A DNA stretch of 23,016 nucleotides from contig CAXMOL010000038.1 in the NCBI GenBank assembly GCA_964194935.1, positions 1 to 23,016 on the forward strand. The letters run 5' to 3'. Below the pieces are notes generated by a model. That model worked only from the letters and a program-made list of their open reading frames with translations, searched no databases and had not been told where the DNA came from. The DNA is from JACZWZ01 sp964194935. GTDB lineage: Bacteria; Actinomycetota; Acidimicrobiia; Spongiisociales; UBA11373. Below are positions 13,876-22,178 of the stretch, in pieces. Position 1 is the stretch's first letter. Each line of letters begins with the position of its first letter. A program made the translations under genes and the position numbers.

Positions 13876-15942
13876 CTAGGTCCTGGCGACCTCTCGCACC
13901 TCGTACGATTCGAGCACGTCCCCCTCCTTGATATCTCGGAAGTTGTCGAGACCGATCCCGCACTCGAAACCGGTGGCAACCGAACGCACATCGTCCTTGA
14001 ACCGTCGCAACGATCCGATCGTCCCGTCGTAGACCACTATCCCATCACGCACCAGGCGGACCCTGGCACCACGCTGGATCTCGCCTTCGGTGACGAAAGA
14101 GCCGGCAATGAACCCGAAGCGCGGAGCCCGGAACGTTTCGCGGACTTGCGCCGAACCGAGCAGCCGCTCGACCTCCTCAGGCGAGAGGCGCCCAACGAGA
14201 ATCGCCTCGACGTCATCGAGCAACTCGTAGATGATTCGATACGTCCTGATCTCGACGCCGGCGTCCTCGGCAGCGCGACGAGCCTTTGAATCGGGGCGCA
14301 CATTGAAACCGAACACAACAGCCTCGGTGGCTTCAGCAAGGACGACATCGTGTCCGTTGATGCCGCCAATCGCAGTGTGCACGATCGTGACCCGGCCGTC
14401 TTCGCGCTGAATCTTGGCCACCGCATCGCGAATGGCTTCGAGCGAACCGTGGGCATCGGCCTTTACGATCATCGGGAGCTCAGCGTGCTCAGCGGTCCTC
14501 AGTTTCTCCAAGAGATTGGTAAGCCGCTCGGCTGCGGTAGGAATCACCAACTCTTCGCTTCGAATCGCGCTCACGCGGTCCGCAGCCATGGCGCGAGCGG
14601 CACGGTCGTTGGCGGCGACCTCGAAGTAGTCACCGGCTTGAGGCAGGTCATCCCACCCCATCGTCAATACCGGAGAACTCGGCGGAGCTTCATCGATTTG
14701 GTTGCCGTGCTCATCAAACATGGCCCGCACCCGACCGGCTACCGGACCGGCGACGAGAGCATCGCCGCGCCGCAGCGTTCCTCGTTGAACAATCACAGTG
14801 GCCACAGGTCCACGACCCTTGTCGAGCTGAGCCTCGATCACCGTTCCAGAGGCCGGAGCCGTCGGGTTGGCGCTGAATTCCTCGAGTTCCGCGATGAGGT
14901 CGATGTATTCGAGTAGTTGCTCGACACCATCGCCGGTAAGCGCTGATACCTCGGCACTGACGATATCGCCACCGAGCTGCTCGACCAGAAGGCCGTGTTC
15001 GGTGAGCTGGGCCCGGATTTGCTGGGGATCGGCGCCTTCGAGGTCCATCTTGTTGATCGCGATCACGATCGGTACCCCGGCAGCCTTGGCATGGCTGATG
15101 GCCTCGATGGTCTGAGGCATCACTCCGTCGTCGGCGGCCACGACCAACACGACGATGTCGGTCACCTCGGCACCTCGGGCCCGTAGCGTCGTAAACGCCT
15201 CATGGCCGGGGGTGTCGATGAACGTGATCTTGCGGTCACCTACGGTTGCCTGATAGGCCCCGATGTGCTGCGTAATCCCACCAGCCTCACCTTCGATGAC
15301 GTTGGTCCGGCGGATCGAATCGAGAAGCTGTGTCTTGCCGTGGTCCACATGGCCCATGACGGTCACGACAGGAGGACGAAGTGCGAGATCGGCAGGATCG
15401 TCCTCAAACACCCGTTTGGCCCGCACCAAAGGCTCGACAACATCGTCGTCGACCTCAGCGGCTTCGATCTCCACTTCGTATCCGAGAGCCTCCCCGACCA
15501 CGCCGAGTAGCTCGACCGGAATCGGCTGAGTGGCCCCAGCCATCTGTCCCCGGGAGATGAGTTCTCGCACCACGATTCCGACGGGACGCCTGGTGAGTTC
15601 GGCGAATTCCTGAACCGTGATGCCTTCGGTCACGGTGACGGTCCTCCGGCGTGGCGTCTCATCGGCGTCCTCCGCCGCGGGTTCGGCACCCACCTCAGGC
15701 TCGGTGGCCTCGGGGTCCACCTCAGCGGCCACCTCTTCGGCCACCGCCTCGGCTTCTGCAGGTTCAGCTGCCGGGGGGGCTGATTCTCCACGCTCCTCGG
15801 CATAAGACAGCCTCAAAAGTTCGGCATCCTCGTCGGCCAGGCCGGATGAGGCGGTCTTGACCTCGATCGTCAACTCGAGGGCGCGGCCCAACAGTTCCTT
15901 GGATTCGATCTCGAGTTCTTTGGCAAGTTCATAGACGCGCAT
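13876..15942 (-). CDS. infB: Translation initiation factor IF-2
   Basis: 688 residues. This GTPase delivers fMet-tRNA to the 30S subunit and promotes subunit joining. The N-terminal domain (MRVYELAKELEIESKELL) is followed by a short acidic linker (about 45-97, rich in Glu and Ala), shorter than in Streptomyces-type IF-2. An IF2_N domain (about 107-155) precedes the GTPase domain: GHVDHGKT (197-204), DTPGHE (243-248) and NKMD (297-300). The C-terminal domains include ADAHGSLEAIRDAV and FGFNVRPDSKARRAAEDAGVEIRTYRIIYELLDDVEAILVG. ATG 15942 is preceded by GGAG. It follows nusA after 37 bp. Confidence 0.97.
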   Translation of the reverse strand: MRVYELAKELEIESKELLGRALELTIEVKTASSGLADEDAELLRLSYAEERGESAPPAAEPAEAEAVAEEVAAEVDPEATEPEVGAEPAAEDADETPRRRTVTVTEGITVQEFAELTRRPVGIVVRELISRGQMAGATQPIPVELLGVVGEALGYEVEIEAAEVDDDVVEPLVRAKRVFEDDPADLALRPPVVTVMGHVDHGKTQLLDSIRRTNVIEGEAGGITQHIGAYQATVGDRKITFIDTPGHEAFTTLRARGAEVTDIVVLVVAADDGVMPQTIEAISHAKAAGVPIVIAINKMDLEGADPQQIRAQLTEHGLLVEQLGGDIVSAEVSALTGDGVEQLLEYIDLIAELEEFSANPTAPASGTVIEAQLDKGRGPVATVIVQRGTLRRGDALVAGPVAGRVRAMFDEHGNQIDEAPPSSPVLTMGWDDLPQAGDYFEVAANDRAARAMAADRVSAIRSEELVIPTAAERLTNLLEKLRTAEHAELPMIVKADAHGSLEAIRDAVAKIQREDGRVTIVHTAIGGINGHDVVLAEATEAVVFGFNVRPDSKARRAAEDAGVEIRTYRIIYELLDDVEAILVGRLSPEEVERLLGSAQVRETFRAPRFGFIAGSFVTEGEIQRGARVRLVRDGIVVYDGTIGSLRRFKDDVRSVATGFECGIGLDNFRDIKEGDVLESYEVREVART

Positions 15943-15979
15943 AAATAATTCTCCGGGCCCTCATCGTGCAGCGACACCC

Positions 15980-17272
15980 TTAGGCGTCGACGGGTGGTTC
16001 CTCTTCGGTAGCGACAGTCGCTTCTTCCTCACTGGCGACTTCATCAGTGGCGACATCTTCCCCGGCCGCGACTTCATCAGCGGCAACATCTACCTCCGCG
16101 GGGACTTCATCCGGAGCGGACCCCTCACCGGCCTCGTCCTCCGCAACGGCCTCCACCTCGGTATCTGCCTCGGGGGGTGCAGTGGTAGTTCCATCTGCGG
16201 CCTCGGCATCGGGTTCGCTGGCCGCTTCTGCGGCATCAGTCGAGCCTTCTGGTGCTTCGGCGGTCGTTGCCTCACCGGCCGATTCCTTTGATTCCGGCGT
16301 TCCACCGGCTTGCTCGGTCTCGGAACGAATATCGATCCGATACCCACTCAACCGAGCTGCGAGCCGCGCATTCTGGCCTTCCTTGCCAATCGCCAGAGAC
16401 AGCTCACGATCGGGGACGACAACGATCGCCTCCATCTCGTCCTCGTCGAGGATCACCTGACGGACCTTCGCCGGACTCAACGCCTCGGCGATGAATTCGG
16501 TGGTGTCCTCGCGCCAAGGCACGATGTCGACCTTCTCCCCACGCAACTCGTTTACGACCTGACGGACTCGGCTGCCCCTGGCCCCGACACACGCTCCGAC
16601 AGGATCTACGTTCGGGTCATTGGATGCCACTGCGATCTTGGTTCGATGGCCTGCATCTCGTGCGATAGCGCTGATCTCGACGGTCCCTTCGACCAGCTCC
16701 GGTACCTCTAATTCGAATAGACGCCGGATGAAATCTGGATGGCTTCGACTGGCCACGATCGGCGCACCCTTGGACTCCTCACGCACCTCAACGATCAGGG
16801 CCTTGACCCTGGCACCACGCTCGAGACGCTCATATGGAATCTTCTCGCCCGACGGCATCACTGCCTCGGCGTTGCCCAGGTCGAGCATCACTGTGCGGTG
16901 GTCGGACTGCTGCACGATGCCGGTTACCAGATCGCCCTCGCGCCCTTGATAGAGGTCGTATACCTGTGCACGCTTTGCGTCCCGCAGACGCTGCACAATC
17001 ACCTGTTTGGCGGTCTGCGCCGCGATGCGACCAAAGTCAGTAGGGGTGTCTTCCCACTCGCGCACGACGTTGCCGTCCTCGTCGAGCTCCTGGCCGTAGA
17101 CAACCATCTCGCCGGTATCGGTGTCAATGGTCACCCGGGCCTCTTCAGCGGCGCCGGGGCTGCGCTTGTAGGCAGACACCATCGCGTTGGCGAGTGCGTC
17201 GAGGATCGTCTCCTTCGATACACCCTTTTCGCGTTCGAGGAGGTCGAGTTCCTCCATGAAATTCTCGTTCAC
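15980..17272 (-). CDS. nusA: Transcription termination/antitermination factor NusA with long acidic tail
   Basis: 430 residues. It binds RNA polymerase and nascent RNA. The N-terminal domain (MNENFMEELDLLEREKGVSKETILDALANAMVSAYKR), S1 domain (GDLVTGIVQQSDHRTVMLDLG) and two KH domains (DPVGACVGARGSRVRQVVNELRGEKVDIV; ELSLAIGKEGQNARLAARLSGYRIDI) are complete by about residue 319. The last 111 residues or so are almost purely acidic, Ala, Thr and Pro, with one Lys and no Arg. The GTG start (17270-17272) overlaps the rimP TGA and has a GAGG ribosome site; an ATG lies five codons later. Confidence 0.95.
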   Translation of the reverse strand: MNENFMEELDLLEREKGVSKETILDALANAMVSAYKRSPGAAEEARVTIDTDTGEMVVYGQELDEDGNVVREWEDTPTDFGRIAAQTAKQVIVQRLRDAKRAQVYDLYQGREGDLVTGIVQQSDHRTVMLDLGNAEAVMPSGEKIPYERLERGARVKALIVEVREESKGAPIVASRSHPDFIRRLFELEVPELVEGTVEISAIARDAGHRTKIAVASNDPNVDPVGACVGARGSRVRQVVNELRGEKVDIVPWREDTTEFIAEALSPAKVRQVILDEDEMEAIVVVPDRELSLAIGKEGQNARLAARLSGYRIDIRSETEQAGGTPESKESAGEATTAEAPEGSTDAAEAASEPDAEAADGTTTAPPEADTEVEAVAEDEAGEGSAPDEVPAEVDVAADEVAAGEDVATDEVASEEEATVATEEEPPVDA

Positions 17273-17784
17273 TGCTTACCTCGCTTGCCCCCGGGCTTTG
17301 GGGCCTTCTCCCAACGAAAAACTGTCTTTGCCTGTGCAATCGACCCCAACGGGATACTGCGCTCGGCACCGTCGACTGCAAGGTGGACGATGGCTCCCTC
17401 GATACGCTCCAACACCCCTCGGTGGCGTTGTGCACCATCGACTGGATCTGTGGTCTTTACATCTACCTCGCGTCCGATCGCCTTCTCGAAGTGGCGGGGA
17501 CGGCTCAGTTTCCGTTCCAGCCCGGGCGAAGAAACCTCCAGCGTGTAGGCCCCGTCAACGGGATCGGTCTCGTCAAAGAGACGAGAAAGCGACCTCGTGA
17601 TTTGAGCAATCCGGTCCACACCGATCCCATCGGGAGCGTCGACCAAGACGCGCACGATCCGGCCGCCTTCGCGGCCTCGAACGACGAGATCGTCGAGCTC
17701 CACGCCCTCAGCCTCGAGGAACGGCTCGATTGTCTCCCAAAGCCCCTGGGCGATATCACCCTTCGGGCTACCAACTGCGGTCAC
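17269..17784 (-). CDS. rimP: Ribosome maturation factor RimP
   Basis: About 171 residues; helps assemble the 30S subunit. Typical stretches are VRVLVDAPDGIGVDRIAQITRSLSRLFDE and YTLEVSSPGLERKLSRPRHFEKAIGREVDVKT. I chose the GTG at 17782-17784, which has AGGAG eight bases upstream. The first GTG of the frame (17791-17793) directly abuts that AGGAG, so it is unlikely to be used. This is the first gene of a run of overlapping translation genes. Its transcript probably begins at the promoter near 17854 and carries a hairpin in the leader. Confidence 0.93.
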   Translation of the reverse strand: MTAVGSPKGDIAQGLWETIEPFLEAEGVELDDLVVRGREGGRIVRVLVDAPDGIGVDRIAQITRSLSRLFDETDPVDGAYTLEVSSPGLERKLSRPRHFEKAIGREVDVKTTDPVDGAQRHRGVLERIEGAIVHLAVDGAERSIPLGSIAQAKTVFRWEKAPKPGGKRGKQ

Positions 17785-17804
17785 CAATTGCACTCCTATA
17801 GAAA

Positions 17805-17828
17805 GAAGTGGGCTCGGGCGCCCACTTC
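17805..17828 (-). promoter_or_regulatory. rimP leader hairpin
   Basis: GAAGTGGGC (17805-17813) and GCCCACTTC (17820-17828) form a perfect 9-bp stem with a 6-base loop, 12 bases before the first possible start codon. On the minus strand it is followed by TTTCTATAGGAG. It could be a weak terminator for proS or a control element for the rimP-nusA-infB operon. From memory, GTGGG/CCCAC hairpins before rimP occur in many bacteria, which favours the control role. Confidence 0.6.
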
Positions 17829-17853
17829 AAATAGCGTCCTAAAATGACATGCG

Positions 17854-17862
17854 AGTATACCA
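17854..17862 (-). promoter_or_regulatory. Extended -10 promoter of the rimP-nusA-infB operon
   Basis: Minus-strand TGGTATACT: a TATACT -10 hexamer (17854-17859) with the TGn extension. No good -35 is seen 17 bp upstream, as fits extended -10 promoters. It lies between the proS stop (17899) and the rimP leader hairpin, giving a leader of about 60 bases. Confidence 0.6.
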
Positions 17863-17898
17863 GGGGTGTTTCTCCGGCAGACCACCCGATGATTCCGG

Positions 17899-19614
17899 CT
17901 ATTCGGCCTCCGCGGACCTGATCGCCGTGGCCAGCACCGCGCCGATTTCGGTCAGCGGCACCAGTTCGACGGCCCCATCGAATCGACGAAGAAGTTCGAC
18001 CACCCCATCGCTCAAGCCGCGCGGGCCGACAGTTATCCGATAGGGAATTCCAACGAGTTCGGCGTCGGAAAACTTGACTCCGGGACGCACATCGCGGTCG
18101 TCGATGATCACGTCAATATCGGCTGCTTGCAGTTCGGCATATATCGAGTCCGCCGCCGCCACGGTCTCTTCATCATCCATCTTCACGACTGTGATTACGG
18201 CTTCGTACGGGCTGACCGATAGCGGCCATACGATCCCAGAGTCGTCGTTGCAGGATTCGACGATTGCCGCCATAGCGCGCCCGACCCCAATGCCGTAGGA
18301 GCCCATCCACACGATGCGGTCTTCGCCTTGGGGGTCGGCCACGCTGATTCCCAGCGCCTCACTGAACTTGGTGCCGAGCTTGAAGATGTGGCCGACCTCG
18401 ATCGTCCGCTTCACCTCGAGTGGCTCGCCACAATCGGGGCAACCTTCGCCGGCTTGCACAAGCCGCATGTCCACCCAGGACTCGGGCGTGACGTCACGGT
18501 CGACATCGACCCCCCGCAAATGCCAACCATCCTCGTTCGCACCGGTGGTCATGTTCGTGCGCCCCCGCAGAGCAGGGTCGGCGATTATCCGGATACCTTT
18601 CGACCCAACAGGTCCCAAGCTCCCAGCATGGGCTCCCAGCGCAGCAACGATTTCTTCCTCTCCGGCAGGGCGCAACTCGAAGGTCTGCAGCACGTCAAGA
18701 AGTTTCTGCTCCATCAGGTCGTGGTCACCACGCAGCAAAAGCAGCACCGGCTGCTCACCACTCATGTAGAGAAGACTCTTGATCTGTCGATCGGCGGCCG
18801 CAAAATCAAAAGCCTCGGCCAGCCCTGCGATGGTCCGAATGTCGGGCGTGGCAAACCGCTCCGGATCCTTTTCCCACGGTTCATCCTCGATCGGCGCCAG
18901 ACGACTCGTGGCCTTTTCCGTGTTGGCTGCGTACTCACAAGAGGGGCAGTAGGCGATGTCATCCTCTCCTGCGTCCGACTCGACCATGAATTCGACCGAC
19001 TCCGACCCACCCATCCATCCACTCGAGGCATGGACCGGAATGGCCTTGACGCCGAGCCGGGAGAAGATCTTCTTGTAAGCCTCGTAATGCCGATCGAATT
19101 GGACGCCAAGCCCGGCCTCATCGATGTCAAAGGTGTAGGAGTCCTTCATCGTGAACTCCCGGACCCGCAGCAATCCGCCCTTGGTGCGGGGTTCGTCGCG
19201 GAATTTGGTTTGAAGGTGGTACCAGAGTTGTGGCAACTGGCGATACGAAGTCAATTCAGTGGCGATCGTGCTGAAGATCTCTTCGTGGGTCATCGCCAGC
19301 AGCAGGTCAGTGTCTCGGCGGTCTTTGAACTTCACGAGGATGCCCTCTACGTCGTCCCACCGACCGGTCTTCTTCCAGATCTCGCCGGGATGAACGACGG
19401 GAAGCAACATCTCCTGGCCGCCGATCGCATCGATCTCCTGACGGATGATCAGTTCGATCTTCTTGGTGACCCGCATTCCCAAGGGCAGGAGCGACCAGGA
19501 CCCGGCCATGAGCCGTCGGATGAATCCACCGCGCACCAGCAGACGGTGATTTGCGGCCTCGGCATCGGAAGGATCGTCTCGAAGGGTTGGGATAAAGGCC
19601 CGGGACCAGCGCAT
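17899..19614 (-). CDS. proS: Proline--tRNA ligase (bacterial type)
   Basis: 571 residues, the class II synthetase that charges tRNA-Pro. Motif 1 region: QEMLLPVVHPGEIWKKTGRWD. Motif 2: TKFRDEPRTKGGLLRVREFTMKDSYTFD. Motif 3: GSYGIGVGRAMAAIVE. An insertion (editing) domain lies between motifs 2 and 3, as in the bacterial form, and an anticodon domain is at the C-terminus. The ATG at 19612-19614 opens with MRWSRAFIPTLRDDPSDAEAANHRLLVRGGFIRR, as expected. It follows ispG after a 194-bp repeat-filled gap. Confidence 0.97.
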   Translation of the reverse strand: MRWSRAFIPTLRDDPSDAEAANHRLLVRGGFIRRLMAGSWSLLPLGMRVTKKIELIIRQEIDAIGGQEMLLPVVHPGEIWKKTGRWDDVEGILVKFKDRRDTDLLLAMTHEEIFSTIATELTSYRQLPQLWYHLQTKFRDEPRTKGGLLRVREFTMKDSYTFDIDEAGLGVQFDRHYEAYKKIFSRLGVKAIPVHASSGWMGGSESVEFMVESDAGEDDIAYCPSCEYAANTEKATSRLAPIEDEPWEKDPERFATPDIRTIAGLAEAFDFAAADRQIKSLLYMSGEQPVLLLLRGDHDLMEQKLLDVLQTFELRPAGEEEIVAALGAHAGSLGPVGSKGIRIIADPALRGRTNMTTGANEDGWHLRGVDVDRDVTPESWVDMRLVQAGEGCPDCGEPLEVKRTIEVGHIFKLGTKFSEALGISVADPQGEDRIVWMGSYGIGVGRAMAAIVESCNDDSGIVWPLSVSPYEAVITVVKMDDEETVAAADSIYAELQAADIDVIIDDRDVRPGVKFSDAELVGIPYRITVGPRGLSDGVVELLRRFDGAVELVPLTEIGAVLATAIRSAEAE

Positions 19615-19634
19615 GAGGCGCGAGCGTAGCGGTC

Positions 19635-19662
19635 GGAGTCAGGAGTCAAGAGTCGGGAGTCC
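19635..19662 (-). repeat. Tandem heptamers upstream of proS
   Basis: Four 7-bp units in plus-strand reading: GGAGTCA, GGAGTCA, AGAGTCG, GGAGTCC. They directly abut hairpin element copy 7 and lie 20 bp upstream of the proS start. Confidence 0.8.
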
Positions 19663-19789
19663 CCCTCACCAAAGGCCTGCGGTCTGGCTGCGACGTTCGA
19701 GGCCTGCTCGGCCCCGAAGCGGCTCCGCTGAAGGTGCCGCCTAGGGCGGCGCTCCGTTCTACCTTTGACTCACCCTCAAGGGGGGAGTG
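19662..19789 (-). repeat. Long variant of the hairpin repeat element, copy 7
   Basis: Both ends match the family frame (CACTCCCCCCTTGAGGGTGAGTCAAAGG at one side, CCTTTGGTGAGGGGGA at the other, read on the minus strand), but the interior is about 85 bases and holds several stems: AGCGG/CCGCT (19718-19722 with 19725-19729) and GCCGCC/GGCGGC (19736-19741 with 19745-19750). The gap between ispG and proS is almost wholly this element plus heptamers. Confidence 0.7.
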
Positions 19790-19791
19790 AT

Positions 19792-19819
19792 TTCAGACTG
19801 AGGACCGGCTACTCGCTAC
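19792..19819 (-). repeat. Degenerate heptamers over the ispG stop
   Basis: Minus-strand units in phase: GTAGCGA, GTAGCCG, GTCCTCA, GTCTGAA. The TAG stop of ispG (19809-19811) lies in the second unit, in the same register as the plsC stop in its GTAGCCA array. Degenerate, so less certain than the perfect arrays. Confidence 0.6.
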
Positions 19820-21026
19820 CCGGCTTCTCCCCGGCCACCTCGCGGACCCTCGCACGAAGTTCTTGTGAATGATTCGCATCACCCTGGACCGCGAGCAATT
19901 CCGCAGCCGTCTCACGAGCAAGCTCATCGGCAACCCCGTCGGCAGCCGCCAACCGGGCCTCGACTCCTTCGTCGACAAGTTTTCGTGCCTCATCGAGCAG
20001 CGCTTCGACCATCTCTGCCTCGGGCACCACCCGGACAACTTGGCCCTTGATGAACAAGTGCCCTCTTCCCTTACCCGCCGCAATCCCGATGTCGGCCTCG
20101 CGTGCTTCCCCGGGACCATTTACGACGCACCCCATAACTGCCACCTGGATCGCCAATCCCTCCGATTCCAGTGCCTTCTGAGCAGCGGTGGCGACAGCAA
20201 CCACGTCCACCTCGGCTCGACCGCATGATGGACAGGCAATCAAGTCGAGCGTCGTTCTCTCGCGCAGGCCGAGCTGCTCGAGCAGTCGGCGCCCTGCCTC
20301 GGCTTCTTCGACCGGATCGGCGGTCAGCGAAAAACGGATCGTGTCACCGATGCCTTCGAGCAACAGGGTGGCGATACCGGCGACCGACTTCATCAGTCCC
20401 GCCGGCGGGGGTCCGGCTTCTGTCACCCCTAGATGCAGTGGGTAATCGACAACCCCAGCCAATAGCCGATAGGACTCGACCATCGAAGGGACGTGGCTGT
20501 GCTTTACCGAGATCTTGACATCGGTGAAGCCGACGTCTTCAAGCAGCCGTACCTCTGCAAGAGCAGAGTCAACGAGAGCTTGCGGTACCGGCGATCCGTA
20601 TTTGTCGAGCAGATCCTTGTCGAGAGACCCGGCGTTTACGCCGATCCGGATCGGGACCCCACGATCGGCAGCAGCGGCGGCTACCGCCTTAATGTGCTCC
20701 GCCTTGCGGATGTTTCCGGGATTGAGCCTGAGACCATCGACACCCGCCTCAAGCGCGGCAAGCGCCAGCCGGTACTGGAAATGAATATCCGCAATTATCG
20801 GAACCGGGGATCGTGGGACTATCTCGGCAAGGCCCTGAGCGGCTTCGACGTCGTTGCACGTAATGCGCACGATGTCGGCACCTGCCCCTCGCAATGCATA
20901 GACCTGGGCCAGCGTGGCATCGACGTCGGCCGTCTTCGTCGTCGTCATGGACTGCACCGACACAGGGGCGTCCCCACCGACGGCCACGTCGCCGACCCGA
21001 ATCTGCTTGGTGGGGTTGCGTTTCAT
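19809..21026 (-). CDS. ispG: 4-hydroxy-3-methylbut-2-en-1-yl diphosphate synthase (GcpE)
   Basis: About 405 residues. It performs the sixth step of the MEP isoprenoid pathway with a [4Fe-4S] cluster. Segments VSVQSMTTTKTADVDATLAQV, ADIVRITC, IADIHFQYRLAL, GLRLNPGNI, PIRIGVNAGSLD and the cluster cysteines in LIACPSCGR and VMGCVVNGPGEA are all present. The ATG at 21024-21026 overlaps the rseP TGA (TGATG); a GTG one codon earlier is possible. The C-terminal tail (about 60 residues past the conserved part) is Ala/Glu-rich. It shares the pathway with dxr, two genes upstream. Confidence 0.96.
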   Translation of the reverse strand: MKRNPTKQIRVGDVAVGGDAPVSVQSMTTTKTADVDATLAQVYALRGAGADIVRITCNDVEAAQGLAEIVPRSPVPIIADIHFQYRLALAALEAGVDGLRLNPGNIRKAEHIKAVAAAAADRGVPIRIGVNAGSLDKDLLDKYGSPVPQALVDSALAEVRLLEDVGFTDVKISVKHSHVPSMVESYRLLAGVVDYPLHLGVTEAGPPPAGLMKSVAGIATLLLEGIGDTIRFSLTADPVEEAEAGRRLLEQLGLRERTTLDLIACPSCGRAEVDVVAVATAAQKALESEGLAIQVAVMGCVVNGPGEAREADIGIAAGKGRGHLFIKGQVVRVVPEAEMVEALLDEARKLVDEGVEARLAAADGVADELARETAAELLAVQGDANHSQELRARVREVAGEKPGSE

Positions 21027-22132
21027 CACAGGGTGAAGGGGTTGGCAATGTCGAGATAGATGGCAAGCACACTCAGCAACACCATGAAGATGACCACCGC
21101 GGCCGCGATCGGCGCCAACTTGGCCACATCCGCCTCGCGGCCTCTTACCTTTTCATACACGGCCACGGAGAAGTGGCCGCCGTCGAGCGGGTAAACCGGG
21201 ATCACGTTGAACAGGCCCACGAAGATGTTGATCAGGGCCACCAACTCAAGGGTGAACCCGAGTCCGAACTCTTGGGTTTGGGCGCCAATACGAATGAGGC
21301 CGATCGGACTAGCCGGCCGGGTGCGATCGATGGTCTCAGAGTCACCGCTGATCGTCGCTTGAACCAAGTCTCCCAGGCCACTGAACAGCTGCCACATGCC
21401 GCTCACCGAGGCCTGCGTAGCGGCTCCGACAGAGGCACCGGCATCTACGAAGGCAGCCGCCGGGTTCAGCCGAGTGTTCTCGGTTGCCGGGGTAACCCCC
21501 AGGAACCCGCGTTTGCCTCCGGCATCATCATCGAGCGAAGCAAGTGTCGCGGTGAGGAGCGTTTCGGCTGAGTCACGTTCAACTCTGATGACCAATGTGG
21601 CTCCGGGATTGGCCCGGATCTCCTGCACGATCGAATCCCAGGAATCGACCTCGACTCCACCGACTCGCAGGATGGTGTCCCCCGGTTGGATACCGGCAGC
21701 GGCCGCAGGGGTAGCGGAGCCATCATCGAGGGTGGGCTGAACCGCAGCGACGGTAGTGGTGACGTCTTCAGACCCGATGAGCGTCGCCACTGAAAAGAAG
21801 ATCATGAAGGCCACCACAAAGTGGCTGGCAACCCCAGCCAGAACGACAACGCTCTTCGCCCAAAACGGCTGCTCCCGATAGGTGCGCCCCAAGTCGGCCT
21901 CGGCAACCTCTTCGTATGGATTCATCCCGATAATCCGAACATACCCACCGAGCGGAATGGCTTTGACCCCATATTCGGTCTCCCCGCGCTGGATCGACCA
22001 CAGCTTCGGACCGAACCCGAAGAAGAATTCGGTGGCCTTCATGCCTGTCGCCTTTGCGGCAAGAAAGTGACCGCCCTCATGCACCATGACCATGGTCAAG
22101 ATGCCCACGAGAACTATGAGGCCACCGATCAT
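21026..22132 (-). CDS. rseP: Site-2 intramembrane zinc metalloprotease, RseP/Rip1 family
   Basis: 368 residues. It cleaves membrane proteins such as anti-sigma factors inside the membrane. Zinc motif HEGGH (His18-Glu19...His22) in the first membrane segment; a second hydrophobic segment VVVLAGVASHFVVAFMIFFSVATLI (about 95-119); one PDZ domain (AAGIQPGDTILRVGGVEVDSWDSI); and the second metal motif in NVIPVYPLDGGHF before the last membrane segments. The start ATG at 22130-22132 has GGAG 10 bases upstream. It is coded between dxr and ispG, as in other actinobacteria. Its substrate here is unknown. Confidence 0.94.
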   Translation of the reverse strand: MIGGLIVLVGILTMVMVHEGGHFLAAKATGMKATEFFFGFGPKLWSIQRGETEYGVKAIPLGGYVRIIGMNPYEEVAEADLGRTYREQPFWAKSVVVLAGVASHFVVAFMIFFSVATLIGSEDVTTTVAAVQPTLDDGSATPAAAAGIQPGDTILRVGGVEVDSWDSIVQEIRANPGATLVIRVERDSAETLLTATLASLDDDAGGKRGFLGVTPATENTRLNPAAAFVDAGASVGAATQASVSGMWQLFSGLGDLVQATISGDSETIDRTRPASPIGLIRIGAQTQEFGLGFTLELVALINIFVGLFNVIPVYPLDGGHFSVAVYEKVRGREADVAKLAPIAAAVVIFMVLLSVLAIYLDIANPFTL

Positions 22133-22178
22133 TTGATTTTGCTCCGTCGAGAATTCAACACGCTACCGAGACCGCGGA

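Noticed and set aside
13859..13963. Upstream extension of the DUF503 gene
   Set aside because: It overlaps the infB end, and the extra 35 residues are not like the family; similarity starts at the ATG at 13858.
18328..19629. Open frame of 433 codons on the plus strand
   Set aside because: Antisense to proS, whose three class II motifs are clear.
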